Origin: UBA1930 sp943371535
GTDB taxonomy: Bacteria > Bacteroidota > Bacteroidia > Chitinophagales > Chitinophagaceae
Assembly (NCBI GenBank): GCA_943371535.1
Contig: CALRVE020000014.1
Location: 7,785-71,784, forward strand
Length of the DNA stretch: 64,000 nucleotides
Direction: 5' to 3'
The notes beneath the pieces are model-generated. The model worked only from the letters and a program-made list of their open reading frames with translations. It was not told the DNA's origin and did not search any database. Of the stretch, positions 16,741-25,493 are shown in pieces (within the stretch, counting starts at the first letter, position 1; each line of letters begins with the position of its first letter). The position numbers and the translations under genes were made by a program.

Positions 16741-17969
16741 AACGGTAAGGGTTTCATTAAGGGAAATTCGTCTTTCAAGTTTTCTGGTGTTATACTTGGA
16801 ATTACTTTTTCGGTTTTATCCATTAATGCAGTAATAAAACTTCTAAACAACATCATTGCTGGAGGATTTTTTTCAACAATCATACTGTACATACTCACTG
16901 GTCTGTAAGGTATATCGCCAATTTTATCTTTGTTTAAATCGTAGCCTTCATATTTATCCCAATAATTATTATTGAACTTATTAAGTACTAAAGAACCATT
17001 GGTACCCACATCGAATGTATTGCCAATAAAGTTGTTGTGTTGTAATACAATATCCATGCAACTTGCTTGAATTTTTAAACCCCAACCATTGTTTTGAAAA
17101 ACGTTTCGTTCCATTAAAATTCTACTTGCACCTTCAACAAAAATGCCACTTGTATTTTTTTCAAAACGATTGCCTTGTATATGACTGTCGGATATTTCTT
17201 TCAATAAAATTCCATAAGATGCATCGCCCCAATTTTCTTTAAAATAGTTACCAAACATTTTTACATGGTTACTAAACATCACGGCAACACCAGCTCCATT
17301 ATTTTCAAAAATATTTACTGCATAGGTATCATTATTGCTAAACATAAAATGCAAACCATAACGCATATTTCTATACGAATTATTTCGCCAAATAATAGAA
17401 TTAGTAACAAACTCAAAATAAATACCGTCTCTATGACCTGTTATTTTATTGGCTATTATTTGTAAGCTATCACATTTCCAACAATGAATTCCATTGCCAC
17501 TTTGTTGTTCTTCTTTGGCACTTGCTGATAGTTTATTATTTTGAATTAAGCAGTTGATACTGTTCTGTAGATAAATACCAAAAAAGCAGTTCTGTACTAT
17601 ATTGTTTTCTATTTTAACATTAGAAACATTGTACAATTTAATACCTGCAAAATCTACAATGCTTGATACACCTGATTTTTGAATCTTTAACCCATTTATA
17701 ATAACATACGAAGATTGAACAGAAATAATTTCGTATTTAAATTCTCCATCTAATATTGGGTAATTAATTCCAATTAAAGTAATGGGTTTATTGATGATAA
17801 AATTTTTCTCATAATAAGTACCAGCATGAATAAATATAGTGTCGCCTGCATTGCAAGCATTGAATGCACTAGTAATGGTAACATACTTTTTTTGCTTACC
17901 AACTTCAATAGACTTTGCTTGATTAACAATGGTAATTAATAAGAACAATATGGTGCAGACAATTTTCAT
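16737..17969 (-). CDS. nosD: NosD periplasmic accessory protein
   Basis: 410 residues with a signal peptide (MKIVCTILFLLITIVNQAKS). The mature chain is a right-handed parallel beta-helix, seen as repeated short Ile/Val-Asn turns such as VKIENNIVQNCFFGIYLQNS and MERNVFQNNGWGLKIQAS. This is the NosD/carbohydrate-binding repeat family that docks on NosFY and delivers the CuZ sulfide/copper precursor to NosZ in the periplasm. Its start overlaps the nosL-fusion stop by 4 bases. Confidence 0.92.
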   Translation of the reverse strand: MKIVCTILFLLITIVNQAKSIEVGKQKKYVTITSAFNACNAGDTIFIHAGTYYEKNFIINKPITLIGINYPILDGEFKYEIISVQSSYVIINGLKIQKSGVSSIVDFAGIKLYNVSNVKIENNIVQNCFFGIYLQNSINCLIQNNKLSASAKEEQQSGNGIHCWKCDSLQIIANKITGHRDGIYFEFVTNSIIWRNNSYRNMRYGLHFMFSNNDTYAVNIFENNGAGVAVMFSNHVKMFGNYFKENWGDASYGILLKEISDSHIQGNRFEKNTSGIFVEGASRILMERNVFQNNGWGLKIQASCMDIVLQHNNFIGNTFDVGTNGSLVLNKFNNNYWDKYEGYDLNKDKIGDIPYRPVSMYSMIVEKNPPAMMLFRSFITALMDKTEKVIPSITPENLKDEFPLMKPLPL

Positions 17970-18976
17970 TTGAATAATTCACTCCAGTTAACTTGTTCAC
18001 CATTAAATTGTTTCCTAGCTTTTTGCAAATCGTTTTCATTTCCAAATGCTGCTATATTACCATTCATAGGACTTCTTAAAGATTCACTTTTTAAAAGTTT
18101 TGCTTCGGTAGATTGTAAAAACTGTTGTGTATTATTAAAATCAACTAAATATATTGAGCTAATTTCTTGCTCATCAATAGATTTTATTTTATGAAAAGAA
18201 ATTAAGCAAAGTACATCATCGAACTTAAATACTTTCCCTTTTTTTGTAACCAATTCGGCAGCAAATTTTTTATCGCTGATAGTCATTTTACAGAAGTAAC
18301 AATTATCTACCCCAACTTGAATTGCTTCAGGTTTTGTATTACAACTACTTAAAGAAAACATACTAATTGCTGCAATAATTGGTAAAGATGAAAGTTGCCT
18401 ACGTTTGTGTTTTCTCCACTCTACAACAACAGCAATCAACAACAATAAACCTGCACCAATAAATATCCATCCACCAATATCAGGTATTGAATATGCTCCA
18501 AAATTTAGTAATTGTTTAAACCCAATTAATGGAGGCTGATAAGCCATACCAGGTACAACAATTGCAGCATTGGGATCTAAATCATGACCATAACTATACT
18601 CCCATCGCCAAAAATCAATCATAGCAATAACACCAAACAAAACAAACAAAACAAACAAGATATTTAACCACTTTCTTTTTGCAATCAACGCAACTGCTAT
18701 AAAAGCAATAACAAAAAATACAATAATGTATGGCAAAATAGTAAACTCAAAAAAGTCTTCGTTATGCAATGTTTTCATACCAATGTAGTGATTCAGACCA
18801 TTGATAATATCAACATTGCCCTTTAATCCATTTGCATGAATTTGTAAACCCAAACCTTCAGGATATTGTGGTGCATCTAATTCTATTCTCCAAATTGGTG
18901 TAAATAAAACTACTACCAAAGCAATTCCTGCAATAAAAACGAATGTTCTATTTGTGATAGACATTTTATTGTTCAT
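17966..18976 (-). CDS. nosL: Membrane domain-NosL fusion protein
   Basis: 336 residues. Residues 1-190 have about four membrane segments (near 10-28, 80-98, 103-121 and 167-185) and an external loop with WRWEYSYGHDLDPNAAI. Residues 215-336 are a NosL domain with the copper site NCYFCKM (Cys226, Cys229, Met231) and KKGKVFKFDDV. Between them lies a stretch that looks like an intact lipoprotein signal, basic KHKRRQ, hydrophobic core and SLSSC (Cys212), as in stand-alone NosL lipoproteins. NosL carries Cu+ to NosZ. The N-terminal domain has no family I recognise; a NosB-like role is only a guess. The stop overlaps nosD. Confidence 0.85.
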   Translation of the reverse strand: MNNKMSITNRTFVFIAGIALVVVLFTPIWRIELDAPQYPEGLGLQIHANGLKGNVDIINGLNHYIGMKTLHNEDFFEFTILPYIIVFFVIAFIAVALIAKRKWLNILFVLFVLFGVIAMIDFWRWEYSYGHDLDPNAAIVVPGMAYQPPLIGFKQLLNFGAYSIPDIGGWIFIGAGLLLLIAVVVEWRKHKRRQLSSLPIIAAISMFSLSSCNTKPEAIQVGVDNCYFCKMTISDKKFAAELVTKKGKVFKFDDVLCLISFHKIKSIDEQEISSIYLVDFNNTQQFLQSTEAKLLKSESLRSPMNGNIAAFGNENDLQKARKQFNGEQVNWSELFK

Positions 18977-19003
18977 GATCCTATATTTTGAAATGATTGC
19001 TGT

Positions 19004-19573
19004 TTACTGCTTTGCTGCAGGTGGCAACAAAACGCCATCAATAACATGCACAACACCATTTGTAGTAATAATTGATGCTGTAATAGTTGCAGAATTATTC
19101 AACATAATTTTCCCATCTTTCACACTAATAATTACATTATCTCCATTTACCATACCTAACACTTGCCCATCTGTAAAGCTTTCAGCTTTTAATGCAGCAA
19201 CAGCTACATGATATTGAAGTATGTTTTGTAGGTCTTCTTTTTTATCATCTTTCATTAATGCATCTAATGTTTCTTTGGGTACTTTATTAAAAGCATCATT
19301 GGTGGGTGCAAAAACTGTAAATGGTCCTGCATTAGAAAGTGAGGTAACTAACTCAGCTTGTTTTAATGCTGCTACTAAAGTGGTATGATCTTTTGAAGAC
19401 ACAGCAACTTTTACAACATCTTTAGCAGATACATCGTCTTGTACACTTTCTTGTCCACCTGCCGAAGTACTTACTTGCTCTGTACTTTGAGCATTTGAAT
19501 TAGCTGCTGGCTCGTTACAAGCAAATAAAATACCTACCGAAAAAAAAGTAAGTAATTTAAAATATGTTTTCAT
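19004..19573 (-). CDS. Fasciclin (FAS1) domain lipoprotein
   Basis: 189 residues. The lipoprotein signal ends in ILFAC (Cys19). After a short Ser/Gln-rich linker there is one FAS1 domain: DHTTLVAALKQAELV, GPFTVFAPTNDAFNKVP (the highly conserved H1 box) and NGVVHVIDGVLLPP (H2 box). FAS1 domains mediate adhesion or protein contacts at the cell surface. Here the gene is inside the nos operon, 27 nt before the nosL fusion and behind a hairpin terminator after nosZ. It may have a structural or scaffold role in the Nos system; no enzymatic function is suggested. Confidence 0.88.
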   Translation of the reverse strand: MKTYFKLLTFFSVGILFACNEPAANSNAQSTEQVSTSAGGQESVQDDVSAKDVVKVAVSSKDHTTLVAALKQAELVTSLSNAGPFTVFAPTNDAFNKVPKETLDALMKDDKKEDLQNILQYHVAVAALKAESFTDGQVLGMVNGDNVIISVKDGKIMLNNSATITASIITTNGVVHVIDGVLLPPAAKQ

Positions 19574-19606
19574 AATAATAAGTTTAAGGTAAAATATTTA
19601 AGGTTG

Positions 19607-19639
19607 AAAAAACTAGCTTGCATGCATTAACATACAAGC
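19607..19639 (-). terminator. Internal terminator between nosZ and the fasciclin gene
   Basis: On the minus strand GCTTGTATG (19639-19631) pairs with CATGCAAGC (19624-19616) as a 9-bp stem with one G-U pair and a 6-nt loop, followed by TAG and six T residues (19612-19607). It starts 12 nt after the nosZ stop. Confidence 0.65.
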
Positions 19640-19651
19640 CAGTTACAAAAA

Positions 19652-21652
19652 TTATTTTTTAGATCCACTATCTACTTTAGCATAATTTTTACCAGTACTA
19701 AATAAAAGTGGCACATTGCTGCCAGCTGGAGAAACTCTTATATAACCAGACATTTCTTGATGCAATGCACTACAAAAATCGGTACAGTACATTGGAAACA
19801 TACCCACTCTATTGGGAACCCATTTTAAAGTTTGGGTTTCACCAGGCATAATTAATAACTCGGCATTGGCTGCACCTTTTATTGCAAAACCATGTGGTAC
19901 ATCCCAATCTTGTTCTAAGTTAGTTACATGAAAATACACTTCATCACCCAGCTTAATACCTTCAATATTATCAGGTGTTAAATGTGATCGAATGGCTGTC
20001 ATGTAAACTCTTACTTTATTGCCCTCTCTAACAACTTTAGTTGTACCCTCGCCTTTAGATACTTGAGGGTGATTATTTTCATTGATATTAAAAAATTTGA
20101 GCGACTTATTTTTAATTACATCTGCCGATACTGCTTGTGCATAGTGTGGTTCACCAATAGTTGGGAAGTCTAAAATAAGTTGCATTTTATCGCCACTAAT
20201 ATCAAACAATTGTGCACTTTGTGAAAGTTCTGGACCTGTTGGTAAATACCTGTCTTTCGTAATTTTATTGTAAGCAATTAAATATTTTGCATTTGGTTTT
20301 TTACTATCTCCACCTGGAATACATAAATGCCCAACAGAATAATAAGTAGGTACTCTATCTAACACTTTTAAATCTTTGATATTCCATTTTACAACTTCAC
20401 TACTTACAAAGAAAGTGGTGTAAGCATTTCCTTTTCCATCAAACTCTGTATGTAAAGGACCTAAGCCAGGTTTTTTAACTTCACCAAACAATGCAGCTTC
20501 ATATTTAATTACTGGAATACCATCGTATTCGCCTTCATAGGCTTTATCGGCAATAGCTTTTTGAATTTTATCGAAACTAAATACAGGAATTAATGCAGCT
20601 AATTTTCCACTTCCAACAATGTACTCACCCGTTGGATCAACATCGCAACCATGAGGAGATTTTGGACATGGAATCATATAACAAATATCTTTTAATACAT
20701 CTGCATCTAAAACAGTTACTTCAGTTTTAATTTCACTTGTTGCCGAATGTGTTTTATCGCTATAAGTATTGTGTGCATACTTTACTTTTTCTTTTCTTCC
20801 TTTACCTGCTTTAAGATATTCTTCAGCCTTTTTCCAATTAACTGCCATGATAAAATCTTTATCTTTCTGAGAAGCATTAACCTCTAATAAAGTATTGGCT
20901 TGCTCAGTATTATAACAGCTAAAGAAAAACCATCCATGTGATTTACCTTTACCAGCATGACTTAAATCAAAGTTTACCCCAGGGCATTGAATTTGAAAAG
21001 CTAAATTCATTTTCCCATCTTCTTTTGCAACACTTATGAAACTGATTGTTCCTTTAAAATTTTGCTTATAGGTATTGATAGGAATATCGCCATTAACATT
21101 ATCAGGAGGAATACTAAAACGAGTACCAGCAACTACATATTCAGTATTTTCTGTAATAAATGGTGAGCTGTGATTACCTCCACTATTGGGCAATTCAATA
21201 ATCTCTGCAGTTCTAAAAGTGGTTAAATCAATTCTTGCAACACGAGGTGTATTATTGGCATTTCCAAATACCCATCTTCCATCAATTTCACCATTCGTTT
21301 GCGACATTTCAGTATGGTGCAAATCATCCCAAGGTACCATACCATGAGAAGTGTTTAACATAGGTTTGGTTTCCTCGCTATAACCCCAACCTTTTTCTGG
21401 ATCTACAGAAAAAACAGGAATTACACGTAATAATCTACCTGACGGAAGTCCGTAAACACTCATTTGTCCACTAAACCCTCCAGATACAAAATTGTAAAAC
21501 TCATCGTACTTACCAGGTGCCACATAAGCTTTTGCAGCTGCATTGGCATCAACAGCATTACCTGCATTTTTGGGTTTACAAGCACTAAAACTTAGCAACA
21601 AAAACAATGCACTACCAACAAGTGGAATTTTATTTATTTTTTTCATATACAT
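19652..21652 (-). CDS. nosZ: Nitrous-oxide reductase, clade II (Sec-type lipoprotein)
   Basis: 666 residues. The N-terminus is a Sec lipoprotein signal (SFSAC, Cys25) and has no twin-arginine motif, which marks clade II NosZ. All seven CuZ histidines are readable: His112, His113 (DLHH), His161 (GGNH), His334 (SPHG), His401 (GPLH), His442 (VGH) and His503 (EPH). The CuA domain at the C-terminus has His587 (DVPHGF), Cys623, Cys627, His631 and Met634 (MYCTDFCSALHQEM). It reduces N2O to N2 outside the inner membrane. The start may be ATG 21652 or 21646. It lies 32 nt after the cytochrome c gene, its likely electron donor. Confidence 0.96.
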   Translation of the reverse strand: MYMKKINKIPLVGSALFLLLSFSACKPKNAGNAVDANAAAKAYVAPGKYDEFYNFVSGGFSGQMSVYGLPSGRLLRVIPVFSVDPEKGWGYSEETKPMLNTSHGMVPWDDLHHTEMSQTNGEIDGRWVFGNANNTPRVARIDLTTFRTAEIIELPNSGGNHSSPFITENTEYVVAGTRFSIPPDNVNGDIPINTYKQNFKGTISFISVAKEDGKMNLAFQIQCPGVNFDLSHAGKGKSHGWFFFSCYNTEQANTLLEVNASQKDKDFIMAVNWKKAEEYLKAGKGRKEKVKYAHNTYSDKTHSATSEIKTEVTVLDADVLKDICYMIPCPKSPHGCDVDPTGEYIVGSGKLAALIPVFSFDKIQKAIADKAYEGEYDGIPVIKYEAALFGEVKKPGLGPLHTEFDGKGNAYTTFFVSSEVVKWNIKDLKVLDRVPTYYSVGHLCIPGGDSKKPNAKYLIAYNKITKDRYLPTGPELSQSAQLFDISGDKMQLILDFPTIGEPHYAQAVSADVIKNKSLKFFNINENNHPQVSKGEGTTKVVREGNKVRVYMTAIRSHLTPDNIEGIKLGDEVYFHVTNLEQDWDVPHGFAIKGAANAELLIMPGETQTLKWVPNRVGMFPMYCTDFCSALHQEMSGYIRVSPAGSNVPLLFSTGKNYAKVDSGSKK

Positions 21653-21684
21653 TAATTTTTAAGTATTTAAGGTTGAACGAACAA

Positions 21685-22158
21685 TTACTTTACTCCATCA
21701 TTTTTACGCATAAATTCATAAAGCCCTTTTGCTTCTTCATCGGTTAAGTTTTGGTTGGGCATTCTTACTAAACAAATCTCAAGTTGTGCTTGTGCTTCTG
21801 GATCTTTATTAATCATTTCATCTGTATTGGTTATAAAGTTTAAAATCCATGGTGCAGTTCTTCTTGTTGTTACACCTTTCCAACCTGGACCTACTAATTT
21901 TTCGTCAGATAATTTATGGCAGCTTCCGCATTTAACGCCAAAAGCTTTTTCTCCATTGCTTGATAGGGTTGCATCTAATGTTGCACTTGGCTGATAATCT
22001 TTATACTTACCTTCACCTCTATGAGGATCATAAGAAGGATTTTCATTTGCTGGCGTTTCGTTACTTGAAGTTGCAGCTGATTTATTAGCTGTACCATTTT
22101 GATTGCCACAAGCGTAGATTAAACTTGTAATAAATAATAATAAAATTAATTTTTTCAT
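21685..22158 (-). CDS. Cytochrome c lipoprotein, probable electron donor to NosZ
   Basis: 157 residues. The lipobox is LIYAC (Cys17), followed by an Asn/Ser-rich linker and one class I cytochrome c domain with heme site CGSCH (Cys77, Cys80, His81). PGWKGVTTRR follows, and the distal Met is probably Met133 in VRMPNQNL. It is the first gene of the nos operon, immediately upstream of nosZ, as in many clade II nos clusters, where it feeds electrons to CuA. It is divergent from the Crp/Fnr gene. Confidence 0.87.
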   Translation of the reverse strand: MKKLILLLFITSLIYACGNQNGTANKSAATSSNETPANENPSYDPHRGEGKYKDYQPSATLDATLSSNGEKAFGVKCGSCHKLSDEKLVGPGWKGVTTRRTAPWILNFITNTDEMINKDPEAQAQLEICLVRMPNQNLTDEEAKGLYEFMRKNDGVK

Positions 22159-22385
22159 GGTTGATAAATTATTAATTGTTGATAATTGAATACAAGATTA
22201 CTCTAGCTAAAATCATTGCTTTATGCGTTGAATCATATTTATAAAAGGATTTGTTGAAGTAGTATATTTTATAAGTATTCCCCTACTATAAACACTAAAA
22301 AACTGACAACAATCATATATTATACTTTACAACATCACTTTCGCAATTGATGCATTAGAGTAGGTTGCACCTGAAACTTTATAGC

Positions 22386-23018
22386 ATGATAGATATTGAT
22401 ATATTATTAACATGGGGGGCTTGCTACAAAAAAGTAAAAGCAGGAGAAATTATTTTTTTTGAAGGGAGCAGCTGTAACTTCTATTATCAAGTTGTTGAAG
22501 GAAGAATAAAGTGGGTAAATATTAATGAAGAAGGAAAAGAATATTTACAACAATTAATAGAACCGAATGATTGCTTTGGCGAACTTCCATTATTTGATGG
22601 TGGCAAATATGCGGCAACAGCAATTGCTGAAGTAGATAGTTTAATTATACGTTTACACCAATCTTCTTTTCATCAATTGATTGCAGAAAATAGTGCATTG
22701 CATTTTAAATTTTCAAAACACTTAGCTGAAAGATTACGTTTTAAATTTCATGTACTAAAAGAAATGGCTCATCATGATCCAGAAAAAAGAATTGGTGCAT
22801 TATTAAATTATTTAAAAGAGCAACAACAAAATATTTGCCCTAAATGCTGCCAAATAAAATTAACGCGTCAACAAATTGGTGATATGTGTGGCTTAAGAGT
22901 AGAAACTGTTATTAGAGCAATGAGATTTATGCATGAACGTGGTGAAATAAATATTACTAAAGGGAAAGTGTATTTAAGAGATATGACTCAAATCATACAA
23001 AAACCCTGTTCAAAATAG
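22386..23018 (+). CDS. Crp/Fnr-family regulator, probably for the nos genes
   Basis: 210 residues from ATG 22386 (a TTG at 22365 is possible but less likely). The cyclic-nucleotide-type sensor domain spans about 10-120 (VKAGEIIFFEGSSCNFYYQV, NDCFGELPLFDGG). The winged helix C-terminal part is about 140-205 (LTRQQIGDMCGLRVETVIRA, then MRFMHERGEINITKGKV). A CPKCCQI motif near residue 150 holds three cysteines. There is no N-terminal Fnr-like Cys cluster. It is divergent from the nos operon and precedes the His-rich membrane protein, so it may be an N2O/NO-responsive regulator; the signal is unknown. Confidence 0.85.
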   Translation: MIDIDILLTWGACYKKVKAGEIIFFEGSSCNFYYQVVEGRIKWVNINEEGKEYLQQLIEPNDCFGELPLFDGGKYAATAIAEVDSLIIRLHQSSFHQLIAENSALHFKFSKHLAERLRFKFHVLKEMAHHDPEKRIGALLNYLKEQQQNICPKCCQIKLTRQQIGDMCGLRVETVIRAMRFMHERGEINITKGKVYLRDMTQIIQKPCSK

Positions 23019-23042
23019 TTGTTTTGTACGAACTTTTATAAC

Positions 23043-24269
23043 ATGACTGTTGCTAAATGGATTAGAATTTCTCTTATAAACCTATTGATCGTTGCATTGC
23101 TAGGAGTTATAATGCGATATAAAATTTTGTATAGCTTACCGTTCATTCAACAAAAACATGTTTTGCATGCTCACTCTCACTTTGCTTTTGCTGGTTGGCT
23201 CTCTCTAATCTTAATGGCATTAATGGTTGAGGCAGTTGGTAGTCAAAAAAATAAAAACTTATTTCCAAAATATAACATTTTGCTTTTCAGCAATCTACTT
23301 GCAGCGTATGGAATGCTCATTAGTTTTACCATCCAAGGGTATGGTTTATTCTCCATTAGCTTTTCTACACTTTCAATATTTATATTCTATTTTTTTGCTG
23401 TTCGTTTGTGGAACGATATTAACTCAATTGATGTAAAACAAGTAAATCATCTATGGTTTAAGGCTGCGTTACTGTTCAACATAATATCATCTATTGGTGC
23501 TTTTGTATTGGCTTTTTTAATCAGCAATAAAACCATACATCAAAATTGGTATTTGGCAGCAGTATACTTTTTTTTACACTTTCAATATAATGGTTGGTTT
23601 TTATTTGCTTGCCTAGGTTTACTATTTCATCAATTACAAAAAGTAAATATTAGGCATGCTTCATTCATTCATATATTTTGGATGTTTGGGTTGGCTTGTG
23701 TACCAGCCTACTTATTATCTACGTTATGGATGAATTTACCCAATTGGATTTATGCAATAGTCATAATTGCAGCTATTATTCAAGCGGTAGGTTGGATATT
23801 ATTTATTCGTACAATAAAAATTATTAAACCATTATTTTTAACTGCCAAAACTAAAATACCAATTGTATTATTTAGTCTGTCGGCTGTTGCTTTAAGTATA
23901 AAATTACTATTGCAATTAATGTCTACCATTCCACAATTAAGTGATTTAGCATTTGGGTTTAGGCCTATTGTTATTGGCTATTTGCATTTGGTTTTACTAG
24001 GTATTATTACACTTTTTATATTAGGATATTATGTTTTAACAAACCCCTTACTAATTAGTAATACAAATAAAAAAGGAATTGTAATTTTTACAATTGCAGT
24101 AATAGTAAATGAGTTTTTATTACTGTTACAAGGTGTTACATTTATGGGTTACATTATCTTGCCATTTGTAAATGAAGCTCTTTTATTTGCTGCCATACTT
24201 TTATTTGCTGGAATATTTATGATGAATTTAAATAGTAATGTGATTAGAGTCATACACAAGAAAAAATAA
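23043..24269 (+). CDS. His-rich polytopic membrane protein (heme-copper oxidase-like?)
   Basis: 408 residues from ATG 23043, about 12 membrane segments and almost no loops. After the first segment comes HVLHAHSHFAFAGWL, with His39, His42, His44 and His46 at the start of segment two. Later, paired His residues occur in FFLHFQYNGWFL and GYLHLVLLGIITLF. Multi-segment topology with His at helix ends resembles heme-copper oxidase subunit I or the NO-related NnrS proteins, but it matches neither motif set well enough for me to name it. It lies between the Crp/Fnr gene (24 nt) and ric (29 nt), so a role in NO handling or respiration is likely. Confidence 0.72.
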   Translation: MTVAKWIRISLINLLIVALLGVIMRYKILYSLPFIQQKHVLHAHSHFAFAGWLSLILMALMVEAVGSQKNKNLFPKYNILLFSNLLAAYGMLISFTIQGYGLFSISFSTLSIFIFYFFAVRLWNDINSIDVKQVNHLWFKAALLFNIISSIGAFVLAFLISNKTIHQNWYLAAVYFFLHFQYNGWFLFACLGLLFHQLQKVNIRHASFIHIFWMFGLACVPAYLLSTLWMNLPNWIYAIVIIAAIIQAVGWILFIRTIKIIKPLFLTAKTKIPIVLFSLSAVALSIKLLLQLMSTIPQLSDLAFGFRPIVIGYLHLVLLGIITLFILGYYVLTNPLLISNTNKKGIVIFTIAVIVNEFLLLLQGVTFMGYIILPFVNEALLFAAILLFAGIFMMNLNSNVIRVIHKKK

Positions 24270-24298
24270 TCAAATCAATTTTGCTAAAATATTTAATT

Positions 24299-25012
24299 AT
24301 GAAAAATTTAGCAGAACAACCAGTAGGATTATTAGTAGTCAACAATTTTAAAACAGCTAGTGTTTTTTCAAAATATCAAATAGATTTTTGTTGTGGAGGA
24401 AAACGAACATTAGCTGAAGCATGCACACAAAAAGGCATTAACGTAAATGAAGTAATGAACGATTTGAACTTGCTGAGCAAAACAAACAATGATGTAATGC
24501 CATTTAATGAAATGAGCTCATCCGAATTAATTAGTTACATTATTATTCATCATCATTTTTATACAAAGCAACACATGCCTATTATTTTGGAGCATTTACA
24601 AAAAGTTGCTTTTAAACATGGAGAAAAGTTCACTAATATGTCTAAGGTTGCTCAATTGTTTGAAGCATTACATGTAGATATGTTGCAACACATGCACAAA
24701 GAAGAAACCATTTTATTTCCGGCTATAAAAGAACTTACACAACAAAAAACAGTTGATGTAGAGAGCAGTTCAAACTTTATACTACAAATAATTGAAAACA
24801 TGGAGGCAGAACATACAACTGCAGGAGACATGCTTGCTAGTATAAAAGAATTAACCAACAACTTCACACCTCCAGAAGAAGCTTGCACTACTTTTAGAAT
24901 TAGTTTGCAAGAATTACAAGATTTTGAAACCAACTTACATCAGCATGTACATTTGGAGAATAATATTTTATTTAATAGGGTAAGTGAGGGTTCATTAAGC
25001 TTAAATGATTAA
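24299..25012 (+). CDS. ric: Iron-sulfur cluster repair di-iron protein (RIC/YtfE/ScdA)
   Basis: 237 residues from ATG 24299. The N-terminal DUF542/ScdA domain has DFCCGGKRTLAEAC (Cys31, Cys32). The rest is a hemerythrin-like domain with di-iron ligands in IIHHHFYTKQHMP, LQHMHKEETILFPAI, EAEHTTAG and HQHVHLENNILF. The family repairs iron-sulfur clusters damaged by NO or peroxide. It is the third gene of the Crp/Fnr - membrane protein - ric unit opposite the nos operon. Confidence 0.93.
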   Translation: MKNLAEQPVGLLVVNNFKTASVFSKYQIDFCCGGKRTLAEACTQKGINVNEVMNDLNLLSKTNNDVMPFNEMSSSELISYIIIHHHFYTKQHMPIILEHLQKVAFKHGEKFTNMSKVAQLFEALHVDMLQHMHKEETILFPAIKELTQQKTVDVESSSNFILQIIENMEAEHTTAGDMLASIKELTNNFTPPEEACTTFRISLQELQDFETNLHQHVHLENNILFNRVSEGSLSLND

Positions 25013-25116
25013 ACAAACTTTTTTTGTGGGAATAAGCAATAAATTAGCTTGTATTCGGTTGAAACTGAGTATTTAAAAGGCTTAAAAAAAGCATTTCTGC
25101 AAAATAATTAAAAAAG

Positions 25117-25149
25117 TTTGCAGAATTTACTAAGATAACCTTACTTTTG
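25117..25149 (+). promoter_or_regulatory. Promoter of rplU
   Basis: TTTG at 25117-25120, a 21-nt spacer and TACTTTTG at 25142-25149 form a near-consensus Bacteroidota housekeeping promoter. The leader to the rplU ATG would be about 15-20 nt. Confidence 0.75.
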
Positions 25150-25170
25150 CCGTCCTAATTTTTAACAGTC

Positions 25171-25476
25171 ATGTTAGCAGTAGTCAAAATCGCAGGTCAA
25201 CAATTTAAAGTACAAGCAGGAGATAGTTTGTACGTTCCTCATTTGCAAGGAAATACCGGAGACAAAGTTGAATTCAACGATGTTTTAATGGTAGATAACA
25301 GTGGTACTTTAACTGTAGGCAGTGCTGTAAAGGCAACTGTTACTGCAGAAATAGTAAGTAGCTTAGTGCAAGGAGATAAAGTGATAGCTTTTAAAATGAA
25401 AAGAAGAAAAGGTTTCAGAAAAAAGCATGGTCATAGAACTCACTATACTAGGATCAAAATTGAAAGTATCGCTTAA
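25171..25476 (+). CDS. rplU: 50S ribosomal protein L21
   Basis: 101 residues, typical length. It begins MLAVVKIAGQQFKVQAGD and ends in the conserved basic segment KMKRRKGFRKKHGHRTHYTR. Component of the 50S subunit, binding 23S rRNA. It heads the rplU-rpmA pair behind a good promoter, with a hairpin in the 65-nt gap before rpmA. Confidence 0.97.
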   Translation: MLAVVKIAGQQFKVQAGDSLYVPHLQGNTGDKVEFNDVLMVDNSGTLTVGSAVKATVTAEIVSSLVQGDKVIAFKMKRRKGFRKKHGHRTHYTRIKIESIA

Positions 25477-25493
25477 TCAAATTACAAATGTTC

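Noticed and set aside
22159..22385. FNR/CRP-type operator between cytochrome c and the Crp/Fnr gene
   Set aside because: I searched for TTGAT-N4-ATCAA and TGTGA-N6-TCACA; only poor partial matches were found.
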